64,000 nucleotides of DNA from NCBI RefSeq assembly GCF_026261605.1, contig NZ_CP102486.1, positions 1,860,001-1,924,000 on the forward strand, read 5' to 3'. This DNA comes from Dechloromonas sp. A34 (GTDB taxonomy: Bacteria > Pseudomonadota > Gammaproteobacteria > Burkholderiales > Rhodocyclaceae). A program made the position numbers and the translations under genes. Below are positions 8,929 through 16,673 of the stretch, piece by piece. The notes below the pieces were generated by a model. That model saw nothing but the letters and a program-made list of their open reading frames with translations, did not search any database and was not told the origin of the DNA. How positions within the stretch are numbered: position 1 is the first letter of the stretch; each line of letters begins with the position of its first letter.

Positions 8929-8955
8929 CGGCGATCCGGTCGGACCGGATCGCCG
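8929..8955 (+). terminator. Hairpin terminator after selD
   Basis: A perfect 13-bp inverted repeat, CGGCGATCCGGTC / GACCGGATCGCCG, surrounds a single central base, nine bases after the selD stop. The tail (ATTCTTG) is only weakly T-rich. The strong stem and placement support termination. Confidence 0.65.
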
Positions 8956-8981
8956 ATTCTTGACCCAGGTCAATTTTAAAG

Positions 8982-9017
8982 TTGTTTCCGTTTTGTAAAT
9001 GCGATATATTCGCATTT
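8982..9017 (+). promoter_or_regulatory. Promoter with overlapping Fur-like palindrome upstream of the TonB receptor
   Basis: TTGTTT (8982-8987), a 17-bp spacer and TATATT (9005-9010) form a plausible sigma-70 promoter. A 21-bp palindrome with 8-bp arms, AAATGCGA-tatat-TCGCATTT (8997-9017), covers the -10. It resembles betaproteobacterial Fur boxes, and the downstream genes are iron-uptake genes, so iron repression is the simplest reading. The remaining ~195 bp to the receptor start hold no gene I can support and would be an unusually long leader. Confidence 0.65.
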
Positions 9018-9212
9018 AGATTTACGGACTAGCCAGCCAAGAATTTGCCGCCAGCCACGTCCTCAAGATAAGCGTTTGAGGCAGCCTGTGGTGATTTTCC
9101 GGCAGGTTCTTCGGTCGCCGCTTCGGCGCCCGACAGCTGCCCGAACGCCATGTTCGGCAAGCCAGCCTTTATGCCAGCCAGCCACCCCAACTGACTCGCT
9201 AAAGGAACGCTT

Positions 9213-11402
9213 GTGAAAAAGAGCAAAAAACCGGAGTTGAACGCCCAGTCGCCTTCAACTTCGTTGATCTCGGAGGCTGTTGCGCCGCGGCGCAGCCCAT
9301 TGTTGCCGCTGGGGGCGGCGGTAGTCGTTGGCTTGCTCGGCGCAAGCGACGGCGTCTTCGCCGAAGAGCAGACCTTGCCGGCCGTCACCGTCAAGGCCAA
9401 TGCCGAACAGCAAGACGGCGTGCGCGCCACCAAGACCCGCGTCGGCAAGGTCGTGCAGGATCCGCACGACGTGCCGCAGGCGATCACCACGATCACCCGT
9501 TCGCTGATGGAAGAGCAGGAAGCCAACTCGCTGCGCGAAGCGCTGCGCAATGTCTCCGGCCTCTCGTTCAATGCCGCCGAGGGCGGCCGTTCCGGCGACA
9601 ACATGATGCTGCGCGGTTTCTATACCTTCGGCGACATGTACCTCGACGGCATCCGCGATACCGCCCAGTACAACCGCGAAGTCTTCAATCTGGAGCAGGT
9701 CGATGTCCTGCGCGGCTCGGCCGCCATGCTTTTCGGGCGCGGCCAGGCCGGCGGCGTGATCAACCAGGTCAGCAAGACGCCGATGCTCTACGGCATCAAC
9801 AAGATTTCAGCCGGCGTTGGCAGCGACGGTTTTGTCGAGACCAAGGCCGACCTCAATCAGCGGATCGGCGAAACCACGGCCATCCGGCTCAACCTGATGA
9901 ACCGCGACGAGGACAGTTCGCGTTCCAATCCGGTCAGCGGCACGACGCCGGAAATTCACCGCCATGGGGTTGCACCGAGCATCGCCTTCGGCCTCGGCAC
10001 CAATCACGAAATCACGCTGAGCCATCTGTGGCTGCAAACCAATGACCGGCCGGATTACGGTGTGCCCTTCAATGCCACGGCCAAAAAGCCGGAGAGTCGT
10101 TTTGGCGAGTCGGGCGCTTACTGGGGTGTCAGCGGCAACTTCGATGAAAGCGAGACCAATGTCACGACCCTGAGCTATCTGTTCAAGATCGCCCCGGATA
10201 CCCAGTGGCGTACGGTGGTCCGCGCCGCCAATTACCGGCGTTCCTATTGGGCCGTCGCCCCTCAGGGCGGCACCGGCTCGCCGACCGCCAACAGCCTGGC
10301 CAGCCAGGCCAAGACCCGCGAATTCGATACCGACAACTTCGTCGTGCAGAGCGATTTCAATACGGCATTCACGTTGTTGGGCATGAAAAACGAACTGGTC
10401 ACCGGCGTCGAGTACCTGAAGGAAGGCTCCAAGCGCTGGGCCTTGCAGAATCTCGGTACGGCAAACAATCCGCTCTACAAATCCGGGCATTACACGGCGG
10501 CGGCACCGAATACCTATAGCGGCGACACCTACAGCGCCTACGCTCAGGATACGGTGGAATTCATTCCCGACTGGAAACTGACGCTCGGCTTGCGCCGTGA
10601 CGAAATGCGCTCCGAGTACCAGGCGCCGGCCGGGGCGGGTGCCACCTCCTTTCGTGGCGATTTCGGCGAAAACAGCTTCCGCACCGGCCTCTCCTGGCAG
10701 CCGACGGCGGCCCAGCACTACTACGTGGGCTGGAGCGATTCCTTCAGCCCGACGGCCGATCTCTACCAGCTCTCGGGCAGCCAGTTCCCGGCCGAGCGCT
10801 CCAAGGTCAGCGAAGTCGGTGCCAAGTGGTTGCTGCTCGACGGCAACCTGGCCTTGCGCACGGCGCTCTACCACGCGGTCAAGGACTGGGAGCGCAACAA
10901 CGACCTGGAATCGACTTCCTCGATCCTGACCAAAAAACGCGAGTCGAACGGTATCGAGTTCGAACTGGCTGGTCGGGTGACCGATAACTGGGAGGTCTTC
11001 AGCGGCCTGTCGCTGATCGACGCCGAGATCAACGAGGTCGCGCCGGGTAACGGCAATCCCAACTTCGTCGGCAAGATGCCGCGCAACACGCCGAAGCAGA
11101 CCTTCAACCTGTGGACCACCTACCAGTTGCCGCTCGGCTTCAAGGTCGGTGGCGGCATGGAGTACAAGAGCAAGCGCTACGGCGGGGCACCGACCGGCAC
11201 GGCGGCGTTCAACCCGAACTGGGTGCCGTCCTACACGCGCTGGGATGCCATGGTCGCCTACGAGCAACCGAAATACACGGTCAAGATCAACGTCCAGAAC
11301 CTGTTCGACAAGCTGTACTACGACGCGATCTACGACAACGGCGGCTTCACCTATGTCGGCCAGCCGCGCCGCTTCATCGTGAGCACGGAATTCAAGTTCT
11401 AG
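9213..11402 (+). CDS. TonB-dependent siderophore receptor (Fiu/PiuA-like)
   Basis: Outer-membrane receptor for ferric-siderophore import. An extended N-terminus (~50 residues, basic, then a hydrophobic stretch ending GVFAEEQ) looks like a long signal peptide. The TonB box LPAVTVKA follows, then the plug with LREALRNVSGLSF and VDVLRGSAAMLFGRGQAGG. A ~570-residue barrel ends in the terminal phenylalanine (STEFKF) expected for BAM insertion. The GTG start is preceded by AAAGGA. Pairing with piuC is typical of catecholate receptors of the Fiu/PiuA type. The promoter overlaps a Fur-like palindrome. The ligand is inferred. Confidence 0.92.
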   Translation: MKKSKKPELNAQSPSTSLISEAVAPRRSPLLPLGAAVVVGLLGASDGVFAEEQTLPAVTVKANAEQQDGVRATKTRVGKVVQDPHDVPQAITTITRSLMEEQEANSLREALRNVSGLSFNAAEGGRSGDNMMLRGFYTFGDMYLDGIRDTAQYNREVFNLEQVDVLRGSAAMLFGRGQAGGVINQVSKTPMLYGINKISAGVGSDGFVETKADLNQRIGETTAIRLNLMNRDEDSSRSNPVSGTTPEIHRHGVAPSIAFGLGTNHEITLSHLWLQTNDRPDYGVPFNATAKKPESRFGESGAYWGVSGNFDESETNVTTLSYLFKIAPDTQWRTVVRAANYRRSYWAVAPQGGTGSPTANSLASQAKTREFDTDNFVVQSDFNTAFTLLGMKNELVTGVEYLKEGSKRWALQNLGTANNPLYKSGHYTAAAPNTYSGDTYSAYAQDTVEFIPDWKLTLGLRRDEMRSEYQAPAGAGATSFRGDFGENSFRTGLSWQPTAAQHYYVGWSDSFSPTADLYQLSGSQFPAERSKVSEVGAKWLLLDGNLALRTALYHAVKDWERNNDLESTSSILTKKRESNGIEFELAGRVTDNWEVFSGLSLIDAEINEVAPGNGNPNFVGKMPRNTPKQTFNLWTTYQLPLGFKVGGGMEYKSKRYGGAPTGTAAFNPNWVPSYTRWDAMVAYEQPKYTVKINVQNLFDKLYYDAIYDNGGFTYVGQPRRFIVSTEFKF

Positions 11403-11416
11403 GCTCGTTACCCGAT

Positions 11417-11440
11417 CCCCTCGGTTCGCTGACCGAGGGG
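11417..11440 (+). terminator. Hairpin after TonB receptor
   Basis: CCCCTCGGT (11417-11425) pairs perfectly with ACCGAGGGG (11432-11440) across a 6-base loop, then GTTTCC. It lies between the receptor and piuC and may be an attenuator that lowers piuC expression rather than a full stop. Confidence 0.65.
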
Positions 11441-11459
11441 GTTTCCGCTTGAGGAAGCC

Positions 11460-12143
11460 ATGCTGATTACCATCGACGATGTACTGACTCCAAGCGAGCT
11501 CGCTACGGCGCGCGAGCTGCTGTCCCGCTCGAACTGGTCCAGTGGGCAGATTACGGCCGGCCGGCAGGCGGCCCAGGCCAAGAACAACGAGCAACTGGCC
11601 GAGAACGCCGAGCATCTGCCGGCTTTGCGCCGCCTGGTGCTGACCGCGCTGAACCGCAATGCCACCTTCTTCACGGCGGCGCTGCCCCTGAAAATCCTGC
11701 CGCCTTTCTTCAACCGCTACGTCGGCGACAGCAATTACTATGGCTTTCACACCGACAACGCCATGCGCCAGATGCCGGACGGCAGCAGCTATGTACGGGC
11801 CGATGTATCGGCGACGCTGTTCTTCTCCGACCCGGACGAATACGAAGGCGGCCTGCTGACCATCGAGGACACCTTTGGCAAGCATGGGGTCAAGCTCAAG
11901 GCCGGCAGCATGGTGGTCTATCCCTCGACCTCGATCCACGAAGTGGCGCCGGTGACCAGCGGCGAGCGCATCGCCTGCTTCATGTTCATGCAGAGCATGG
12001 TGCGCGACCCCGGCCAGCGCAGGCTGCTCTACGACATGGACATGGCGCTGCTCGACCTGCGCGAGACGCAGGGCGACACCGATCCCGTGGTGCGCCTGAC
12101 CGGCTGCTACCACAACCTGCTGCGCCGCTGGGCCGACAGCTGA
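11460..12143 (+). CDS. piuC: Fe(II)/2-oxoglutarate-dependent hydroxylase, PiuC/YbiX family
   Basis: A 227-aa PKHX-type dioxygenase of the kind found next to Fiu/PiuA receptors, thought to act on siderophores or their breakdown. The double-stranded beta-helix iron site is visible as FHTDNAMR (His, Asp), a distal His in STSIHEVAP, and the 2-oxoglutarate-binding Arg in SGERIACF. GAGGAAGCC precedes the ATG. Its TGA overlaps the next ATG (ATGA), so it is coupled to the FMN dehydrogenase gene. Confidence 0.92.
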   Translation: MLITIDDVLTPSELATARELLSRSNWSSGQITAGRQAAQAKNNEQLAENAEHLPALRRLVLTALNRNATFFTAALPLKILPPFFNRYVGDSNYYGFHTDNAMRQMPDGSSYVRADVSATLFFSDPDEYEGGLLTIEDTFGKHGVKLKAGSMVVYPSTSIHEVAPVTSGERIACFMFMQSMVRDPGQRRLLYDMDMALLDLRETQGDTDPVVRLTGCYHNLLRRWADS

Positions 12144-13318
12144 TGTTCCAGGCGCCGCTGCTCGACGGCATTCCGCGCGACATCGCGGCGGTGGCCGATT
12201 ACGCGGCCTACGCCCGCCGCCGGCTCGACGACAACGCCTGGGCCTACCTCGACGGCGCCGCCGCCGACGAGCTGACGCGCGGCTGGAACCGCCGGGCTTT
12301 CGACAGTCTCGCGCTGCTGCCGCGGGTCATGGCCGACGTCGCCGGCGGCCATTGCCGGACGACGCTGTTCGGCCGCGAACTGCCCTGTCCGATCCTGTTG
12401 GCGCCGGTCGCCTGGCAGAAGCTTTTCCATCCCGACGGCGAACTGGCCACCGCCTACGTCGCCGCGGCGCTCGGCGTCGGCATGGTGCTCAGCACGCTGG
12501 CCAGCTGCAGCATCGAGGAAGTCGCCGCGGCGGCCGGGCAGGGCGGCGACGGGCCGCGCTGGTTCCAGCTCTATCTGCAGCCCGAACGCAGCCTCAACGA
12601 GGAACTGATCCGGCGCGCCGAAGCGGCCGGCTACGAGGCTATCGTGTTCACCGTCGACGCCTCGCTCAACGGTATCCGCAACCGCGAGCAGCGGGTCGGC
12701 TTCCAGTTGCCGCCGGGCATCGAGGCGGTCAATCTGCGCCGCCCGCAGGACCCGGACGACGCCGAAGGGTTCGCCCGGCGTGAACGCTCGCTGGCCGAGA
12801 AGCGCCAGCGGCGCGGGCCGAGCAATGTCTTCGACGACCTCATGCACTGCGCGCCGACCTGGGCCGACCTCGACTGGTTGCTCGCCAAGACGCGCCTGCC
12901 GGTCATCGTCAAGGGCGTGCTGCATCCGGACGACGCGGCGCGCGCCGTCGACCAGGGGGCGGCCGGCATCGTCGTCTCCAACCACGGCGGCCGTACGCTC
13001 GATACGCTGCCGGCCAGTCTCGACGCCTTGCCGGCGATCGCCCAGCGCCTGGGCGGCCGGGTGCCGACTCTGCTCGACGGCGGCATCCAGCGTGGCACCG
13101 ACATCTTCAAGGCGATCGCGCTCGGCGCTTCGGCGGTGCTGATCGGCCGCCCCTACCTGCATGCCCTGGCCGCGGCCGGCCCCTTCGGCATCGCCCACGT
13201 GCTGCGCCTGCTGCAGGACGAACTGGAGGCGACCATGGCCCTGTGCGGCGTCGATCGCCTCGACCGCATTTCCACCGATTATTTAAAAGACCCTTCGTTC
13301 AGGAGAACCGACGCATGA
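12143..13318 (+). CDS. FMN-dependent alpha-hydroxy-acid oxidase/dehydrogenase (LldD-like)
   Basis: A 391-aa TIM-barrel flavoenzyme that oxidises 2-hydroxy acids such as L-lactate to 2-keto acids. Visible are the N-terminal AYLDGAAADE segment, the FMN-site region PILLAPVAWQKL, the Lys of VIVKGVLHPDDA, the catalytic His in VSNHGGRTLD and the later LLDGGIQRGTD phosphate-binding loop. It is coupled to piuC (ATGA overlap), and its own stop overlaps the ATG of the iron-binding protein gene. Its place inside an iron-uptake operon is unusual; the true substrate could be an iron-chelating hydroxy acid. Confidence 0.88.
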   Translation: MFQAPLLDGIPRDIAAVADYAAYARRRLDDNAWAYLDGAAADELTRGWNRRAFDSLALLPRVMADVAGGHCRTTLFGRELPCPILLAPVAWQKLFHPDGELATAYVAAALGVGMVLSTLASCSIEEVAAAAGQGGDGPRWFQLYLQPERSLNEELIRRAEAAGYEAIVFTVDASLNGIRNREQRVGFQLPPGIEAVNLRRPQDPDDAEGFARRERSLAEKRQRRGPSNVFDDLMHCAPTWADLDWLLAKTRLPVIVKGVLHPDDAARAVDQGAAGIVVSNHGGRTLDTLPASLDALPAIAQRLGGRVPTLLDGGIQRGTDIFKAIALGASAVLIGRPYLHALAAAGPFGIAHVLRLLQDELEATMALCGVDRLDRISTDYLKDPSFRRTDA

Positions 13319-14331
13319 ACCTCAAACTTTCGCTGATCGCCCTGCTGCTGGCGACTGCCGGCGTGGCCGCCGAAGCCCAGGAAAAGGTGCTCAACCTGTA
13401 CTCGGCCCGCCACTACCAGACCGACGAAAAGCTCTACGACAACTTCACCAAGCAGACCGGGATCAAGATCAACCGCATCGAAGGCAAGGAAGAGGAGCTC
13501 ATGGAGCGCATCCGCAACGAGGGCGCCAACAGCCCGGCCGATGTCTTCATCACCGTCGATGCCGCCCGCCTGGCCACGGCCGATGCGCTCGGCCTGTTCG
13601 CCCCGGTCAAATCCAAGGTGCTGGAGTCGCGCATTCCAGCCCACCTGCGCACCGACACCTGGTTCTCGTTTTCGACCCGGGCCCGCGTCATTATCTACAA
13701 CCGCAGCGCGCTCAAGGCCGAGGATGTGGCGAGCTACGAATCGCTGGCTGATCCCAAGCTCAAGGGCAAGCTGTGCAGCCGCTCCGGCGCCCACCCCTAC
13801 AACCTGTCGCTGGTCTCATCCTTGATCGCCCACGACGGCGAGGCGAAGACCGAGGAATGGGCCAGGGGCGTCGTCGCCAATTTTGCCCGCGCCCCGAAGG
13901 GCGGTGATACCGACCAGATCAAGTCGGTGGCGGCCGGCGAGTGCGGCGTCGCGGTTTCCAACATCTATTACCTGGCGCGCATGATCCGTTCCGACAAGCT
14001 CGACGAGCGGCGGATGATGGAGCGCGTCGGTATCGTCTGGCCCAACCAGGCCGGCCGTGGCACCCATATCAACATCTCGGGCGGTGGCCTGGTCAAGACC
14101 TCGAAGAACCCGGAAGCCGCGGTCAAGTTCCTCGAATACCTGGCCAGTGATGAGGCCCAGCGCTATTTCGCCGACGGCAACAACGAATGGCCGGTGGTCG
14201 CCGGCCTCGCCACCAACAACCCGGCACTCGAGGCGATGGGCAAGTTCAAGGCCGACAACCTGCCGATCGGTGCGCTGGCCAAGAACATCGTCGCAGCGCA
14301 GAAGCTGCTCGACCGCGCCGGCTACCGCTGA
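13315..14331 (+). CDS. Periplasmic ferric-iron binding protein (FutA/FbpA-type solute-binding protein)
   Basis: Class 1-type extracellular binding protein, 338 aa, for Fe(3+) ABC import. A signal peptide (LSLIALLLATAGVAAEAQ) precedes VLNLYSARHYQTDEKLYDNF, the conserved start of the family. YNRSAL and SNIYYLARM carry the tyrosine-rich iron site region. I chose the ATG at 13315 because it has AGGAGA 8 bases upstream and begins the signal peptide; the upstream open frame overlaps the preceding gene. No permease or ATPase genes follow, so its ABC partners must be elsewhere. Confidence 0.9.
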   Translation: MNLKLSLIALLLATAGVAAEAQEKVLNLYSARHYQTDEKLYDNFTKQTGIKINRIEGKEEELMERIRNEGANSPADVFITVDAARLATADALGLFAPVKSKVLESRIPAHLRTDTWFSFSTRARVIIYNRSALKAEDVASYESLADPKLKGKLCSRSGAHPYNLSLVSSLIAHDGEAKTEEWARGVVANFARAPKGGDTDQIKSVAAGECGVAVSNIYYLARMIRSDKLDERRMMERVGIVWPNQAGRGTHINISGGGLVKTSKNPEAAVKFLEYLASDEAQRYFADGNNEWPVVAGLATNNPALEAMGKFKADNLPIGALAKNIVAAQKLLDRAGYR

Positions 14332-14352
14332 ACCGGTGAGGAAGGGAAATCC

Positions 14353-15489
14353 ATGAATCGTCGTCAATTACTGCTCTCGCTGGCCGCGCTGGGTACCTTG
14401 CCGAAACTGAGCCTGGGCCAGGCGCTGGCTGCCTCCACCGGGCAACAGGCGCGGATTGGTGCCGCCTGGCGCGGGCCGAACAAGACCGACCCTTACTTCG
14501 CCGGCGCACTGGCCGCCGACTGGGAAACGCGCAAGATCGATATCCGCTACGCCGTGCCCTTGCCGACCCGGCCGCACGGCCTGCTCGCCGAAGCCGACGG
14601 CGGCCTGCTGGTGGCCGGCGTGCGCCCTGGCAACTGGCTGCTGCGCTGCAATGGCCAGGGTGAAATCACGCAACAGGTCAGGCTCGACGACGAGAACTCG
14701 ACGGCACGCCTGAACGGCCACGCCATCGTCGCCGCCAAGGGGGATGTGATCTATACCACGGAGACCGACCAGAAGTCGGGGCGCGGCAAGATCGGCGTCC
14801 GTGACCGCCAGAGCCTGCGCAAGCTCGACGAGTGGGAGAGCCATGGCCTCGAACCGCACCAGCTGCTGCTCGACGCTGCCGGCCAGCTGATCGTCGCCAA
14901 TGGCGGCATTCCGCGCACGGCGGCCGACAAGAAATACGATTTGCAGCGCATGGATTCCTCGCTGGTCCGCCTCGACGCCGCCAGCGGCCGTCTGTTGAGT
15001 CAGTGGCGCCTCGACGACCCGCGCCTCAGCCTGCGCCACCTGGCCTGGAGCCGGACGCCGGTGGATGGCGAGGCCTACCTCGGCATCGCCATCCAGGCTG
15101 AACACGACGCGGCTGCCCAACGCGCGGCGGCGCCCGTCCTCGCCGTGCTCGATGAAGAAACGCTGCTCGTCCCGACCCGGGCCAACGACGGCCTCGGCTA
15201 CGCCGGCGACATCGCCGCGGCCTTCAATGGCGGTTTCGTGCTCTCCAGCAACCAGTCCAACGTCGCCCAGCTCTGGCATCCCGGTGCCCAGGACAAGCTG
15301 ACGCCGATCGTCGAAATGGAAGAAGCCTATGCCCTGGCCAGTTGGCCCGGACCGGGCAAGGGCGGCGGCGTGCTGGTCGCCACTGCACTCGGCCTGGTCC
15401 GTTGGCATCCGACGGCGAAGGGGGCCATTCTGGCTTGGCCCAAGCCGATGGCGCTGGATAATCACTGGGTGCTGCTCGGCGAGTCCTGA
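14353..15489 (+). CDS. DUF1513 protein, exported
   Basis: A 378-aa protein with an RRQLLL-containing N-terminal export signal (twin-arginine-like, ending GQALAAS). The body resembles DUF1513, a predicted beta-propeller family common in iron-uptake loci beside imelysins. Recognisable pieces include RPHGLLAEADGGLLVAG, NGHAIVA and ESHGLEPHQLLLD. It follows the iron-binding protein by 21 bp with GAGGAAGGG before the ATG, so it is in the same operon. Its biochemical role is not known. A hairpin terminator follows. Confidence 0.8.
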   Translation: MNRRQLLLSLAALGTLPKLSLGQALAASTGQQARIGAAWRGPNKTDPYFAGALAADWETRKIDIRYAVPLPTRPHGLLAEADGGLLVAGVRPGNWLLRCNGQGEITQQVRLDDENSTARLNGHAIVAAKGDVIYTTETDQKSGRGKIGVRDRQSLRKLDEWESHGLEPHQLLLDAAGQLIVANGGIPRTAADKKYDLQRMDSSLVRLDAASGRLLSQWRLDDPRLSLRHLAWSRTPVDGEAYLGIAIQAEHDAAAQRAAAPVLAVLDEETLLVPTRANDGLGYAGDIAAAFNGGFVLSSNQSNVAQLWHPGAQDKLTPIVEMEEAYALASWPGPGKGGGVLVATALGLVRWHPTAKGAILAWPKPMALDNHWVLLGES

Positions 15490-15507
15490 GCGCGGCTGGC
15501 AAAAGAA

Positions 15508-15528
15508 AACCCCGGCCAGGCGGGGGTT
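15508..15528 (+). terminator. Terminator after the DUF1513 gene
   Basis: AACCCC (15508-15513) pairs with GGGGTT (15523-15528) around GGCCAGGC-type loop bases, which can pair further. It lies 19 bp past the stop and closes the iron operon. Confidence 0.6.
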
Positions 15529-15589
15529 CAGTCAAGTAGTGGATTCGGTGATGGCCGGTAGCGGCGGGGTGAATCCTAGGAAATGAAAA

Positions 15590-15605
15590 CGGGGCTTTCG
15601 CCCCG
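15590..15605 (-). terminator. Terminator after bfd
   Basis: On the minus strand CGGGGC-GAAA-GCCCCG is followed by TTTTC, a classic stem with a GNRA-like loop and a short T run just downstream of bfd. Confidence 0.75.
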
Positions 15606-15611
15606 GCTTGT

Positions 15612-15818
15612 TCAGTTCGCCTGCACGGAAACCTTGCCCGATTTGCCGTGGCAGCCGCCATGTGCCTCCTGCAGGCATTCATGGGCACACGAGGCGCAAC
15701 GGCCGCAATCGCGGGTAACGCCCAGATCGCGCCGCAGGTCTTTCAGCGTGCGCGCTCCGCCTTGGGCAGCTTCGCGAATCTGGCGGTCGGTTACCGCCTG
15801 GCAGACACAGACATACAT
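15612..15818 (-). CDS. bfd: Bacterioferritin-associated ferredoxin
   Basis: A 68-aa [2Fe-2S] protein that helps release iron from bacterioferritin under starvation. It starts MYVCVCQAVTDRQIR, the usual Bfd opening, and a second cysteine pair is in CGRCASC, giving the BFD-fold ligands. The frame is open further upstream to 15914, but the family start is the ATG at 15818. It converges on the iron operon. Upstream lie paired TTCTCAT / ATGAGAA elements that look like Fur sites, in line with iron-starvation induction. Confidence 0.88.
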   Translation of the reverse strand: MYVCVCQAVTDRQIREAAQGGARTLKDLRRDLGVTRDCGRCASCAHECLQEAHGGCHGKSGKVSVQAN

Positions 15819-15849
15819 GAACAGGCTCCTCGGATGAGGGAAGGTTGTA

Positions 15850-15899
15850 ATGCGAACAGTTCTCATCTTATACAAATGAGAATGACTGTCAACCGCATT
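15850..15899 (-). promoter_or_regulatory. Fur-like inverted repeats upstream of bfd
   Basis: TTCTCAT (15860-15866) and ATGAGAA (15876-15882) form a perfect 7-bp inverted repeat, nested within AATGCG (15850-15855) / CGCATT (15894-15899). Such TGAGAA/TTCTCA elements are typical half-sites of Fur boxes. The start codon of bfd is ~32 bp away. The binding protein is inferred. Confidence 0.6.
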
Positions 15900-15933
15900 G
15901 ACGGTTTTCATCAAAAGAATTTCCGGGGGGCGC

Positions 15934-15989
15934 GAGTGCCTGCCTTTGCCTGCGTGGTACTAGTGCCAGTTTTTGCCTTTGTGGTACTA
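15934..15989 (+). repeat. Two tandem 29-bp repeat units, left of the DUF4337 gene
   Basis: Units at 15934-15962 and 15961-15989 have a 27-bp period and share 2 bp (TA). Each begins (T/G)AGTGCC and ends TGGTACTA, and those ends are imperfect inverted repeats (TAGTGCCA against TAGTACCA), so each unit can form a short hairpin. The same pair recurs on the far side of the next gene. Confidence 0.8.
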
Positions 15990-16041
15990 GAATTCGCCCC
16001 TGTCAAAATATGCAAACCCGCAAACCCAGGAGAACACGCTC

Positions 16042-16617
16042 ATGTCCGGTCATGGATTTCACGTACACGGCCCGCACGATCACGAAGTCGAACACGTCGC
16101 CCAGCACGGCGGCGACAGCTTTACCTCGCGCCTGGCGGTGCTGACAGCCATCCTGTCCACGGTCGGCGCGATCTTCGGTTATCTGGGGGGACATGCGCAG
16201 AACGCGGCGCTGCTCTACAAGAACGAAGCGGCAATCCAGAAGACCTCGGCCTCGAACCAGTGGAACTACTACCAGGCCAAGAGCAACAAGCAGAATCTGG
16301 CCGAACTGTCGGTGACCCTGACCAGCGGCGAAGCTCAAGAGAAGTTCAAGGCGGCCGTTGAGCGCTACAAGGCGGAAAAGGAAGAGATCAAGGCCGACGC
16401 CGACCGGCTCGAAGCCGCCGCCAAAGAGGCCGATCACAAGAGCGAAGCTGAAATGCACGTCCATGAGCGCTGGGCGCTGGCCACTACGCTGTTGCAGATC
16501 GCCATCGCGCTCGCCGCGATCACGCTGCTCACCCGCAAGCGCTGGCTGCTGGCCGGCGTCTATGGCTCGACTGGTCTTGGCCTGGTGGCCGGGATCATGG
16601 GCTATCTGCACCTCTAG
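16042..16617 (+). CDS. DUF4337 membrane protein
   Basis: A 191-aa protein with a His-rich N-terminus (HVHGPHDHEVEHVAQH), one helix at ~30-50 (AILSTVGAIFGYLGG), a charged coiled-coil-like middle (KFKAAVERYKAEKEEIKAD) and two C-terminal helices. This is the DUF4337 pattern; function unknown. The RBS CCCAGGAG precedes the ATG. Tandem 29-bp repeats flank the gene on both sides. Its TAG stop is the first three bases of the third repeat unit. It may be a mobile or recently copied unit. Confidence 0.8.
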   Translation: MSGHGFHVHGPHDHEVEHVAQHGGDSFTSRLAVLTAILSTVGAIFGYLGGHAQNAALLYKNEAAIQKTSASNQWNYYQAKSNKQNLAELSVTLTSGEAQEKFKAAVERYKAEKEEIKADADRLEAAAKEADHKSEAEMHVHERWALATTLLQIAIALAAITLLTRKRWLLAGVYGSTGLGLVAGIMGYLHL

Positions 16618-16670
16618 TGCCAGCCGTTGCCTTTATGGTACTAGTGCCAGCCTTTGAATTCATGGTACTA
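16615..16670 (+). repeat. Two tandem 29-bp repeat units, right of the DUF4337 gene
   Basis: Units at 16615-16643 and 16642-16670 match the pair at 15934-15989 in length, 27-bp period and direct orientation. Both keep TAGTGCCAG at the left and ATGGTACTA at the right. The final unit ends 3 bp before the next ATG (16674). Confidence 0.8.
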
Positions 16671-16673
16671 GGG

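Noticed and set aside
9807..12113. 768-aa open frame on the minus strand over the TonB receptor and piuC
   Set aside because: It is antisense to two well-supported genes, has no recognisable domain and reflects high-GC codon bias.
15934..16670. CRISPR array
   Set aside because: Units are tandem with no spacers between them, and the two pairs flank a whole gene; no cas genes.
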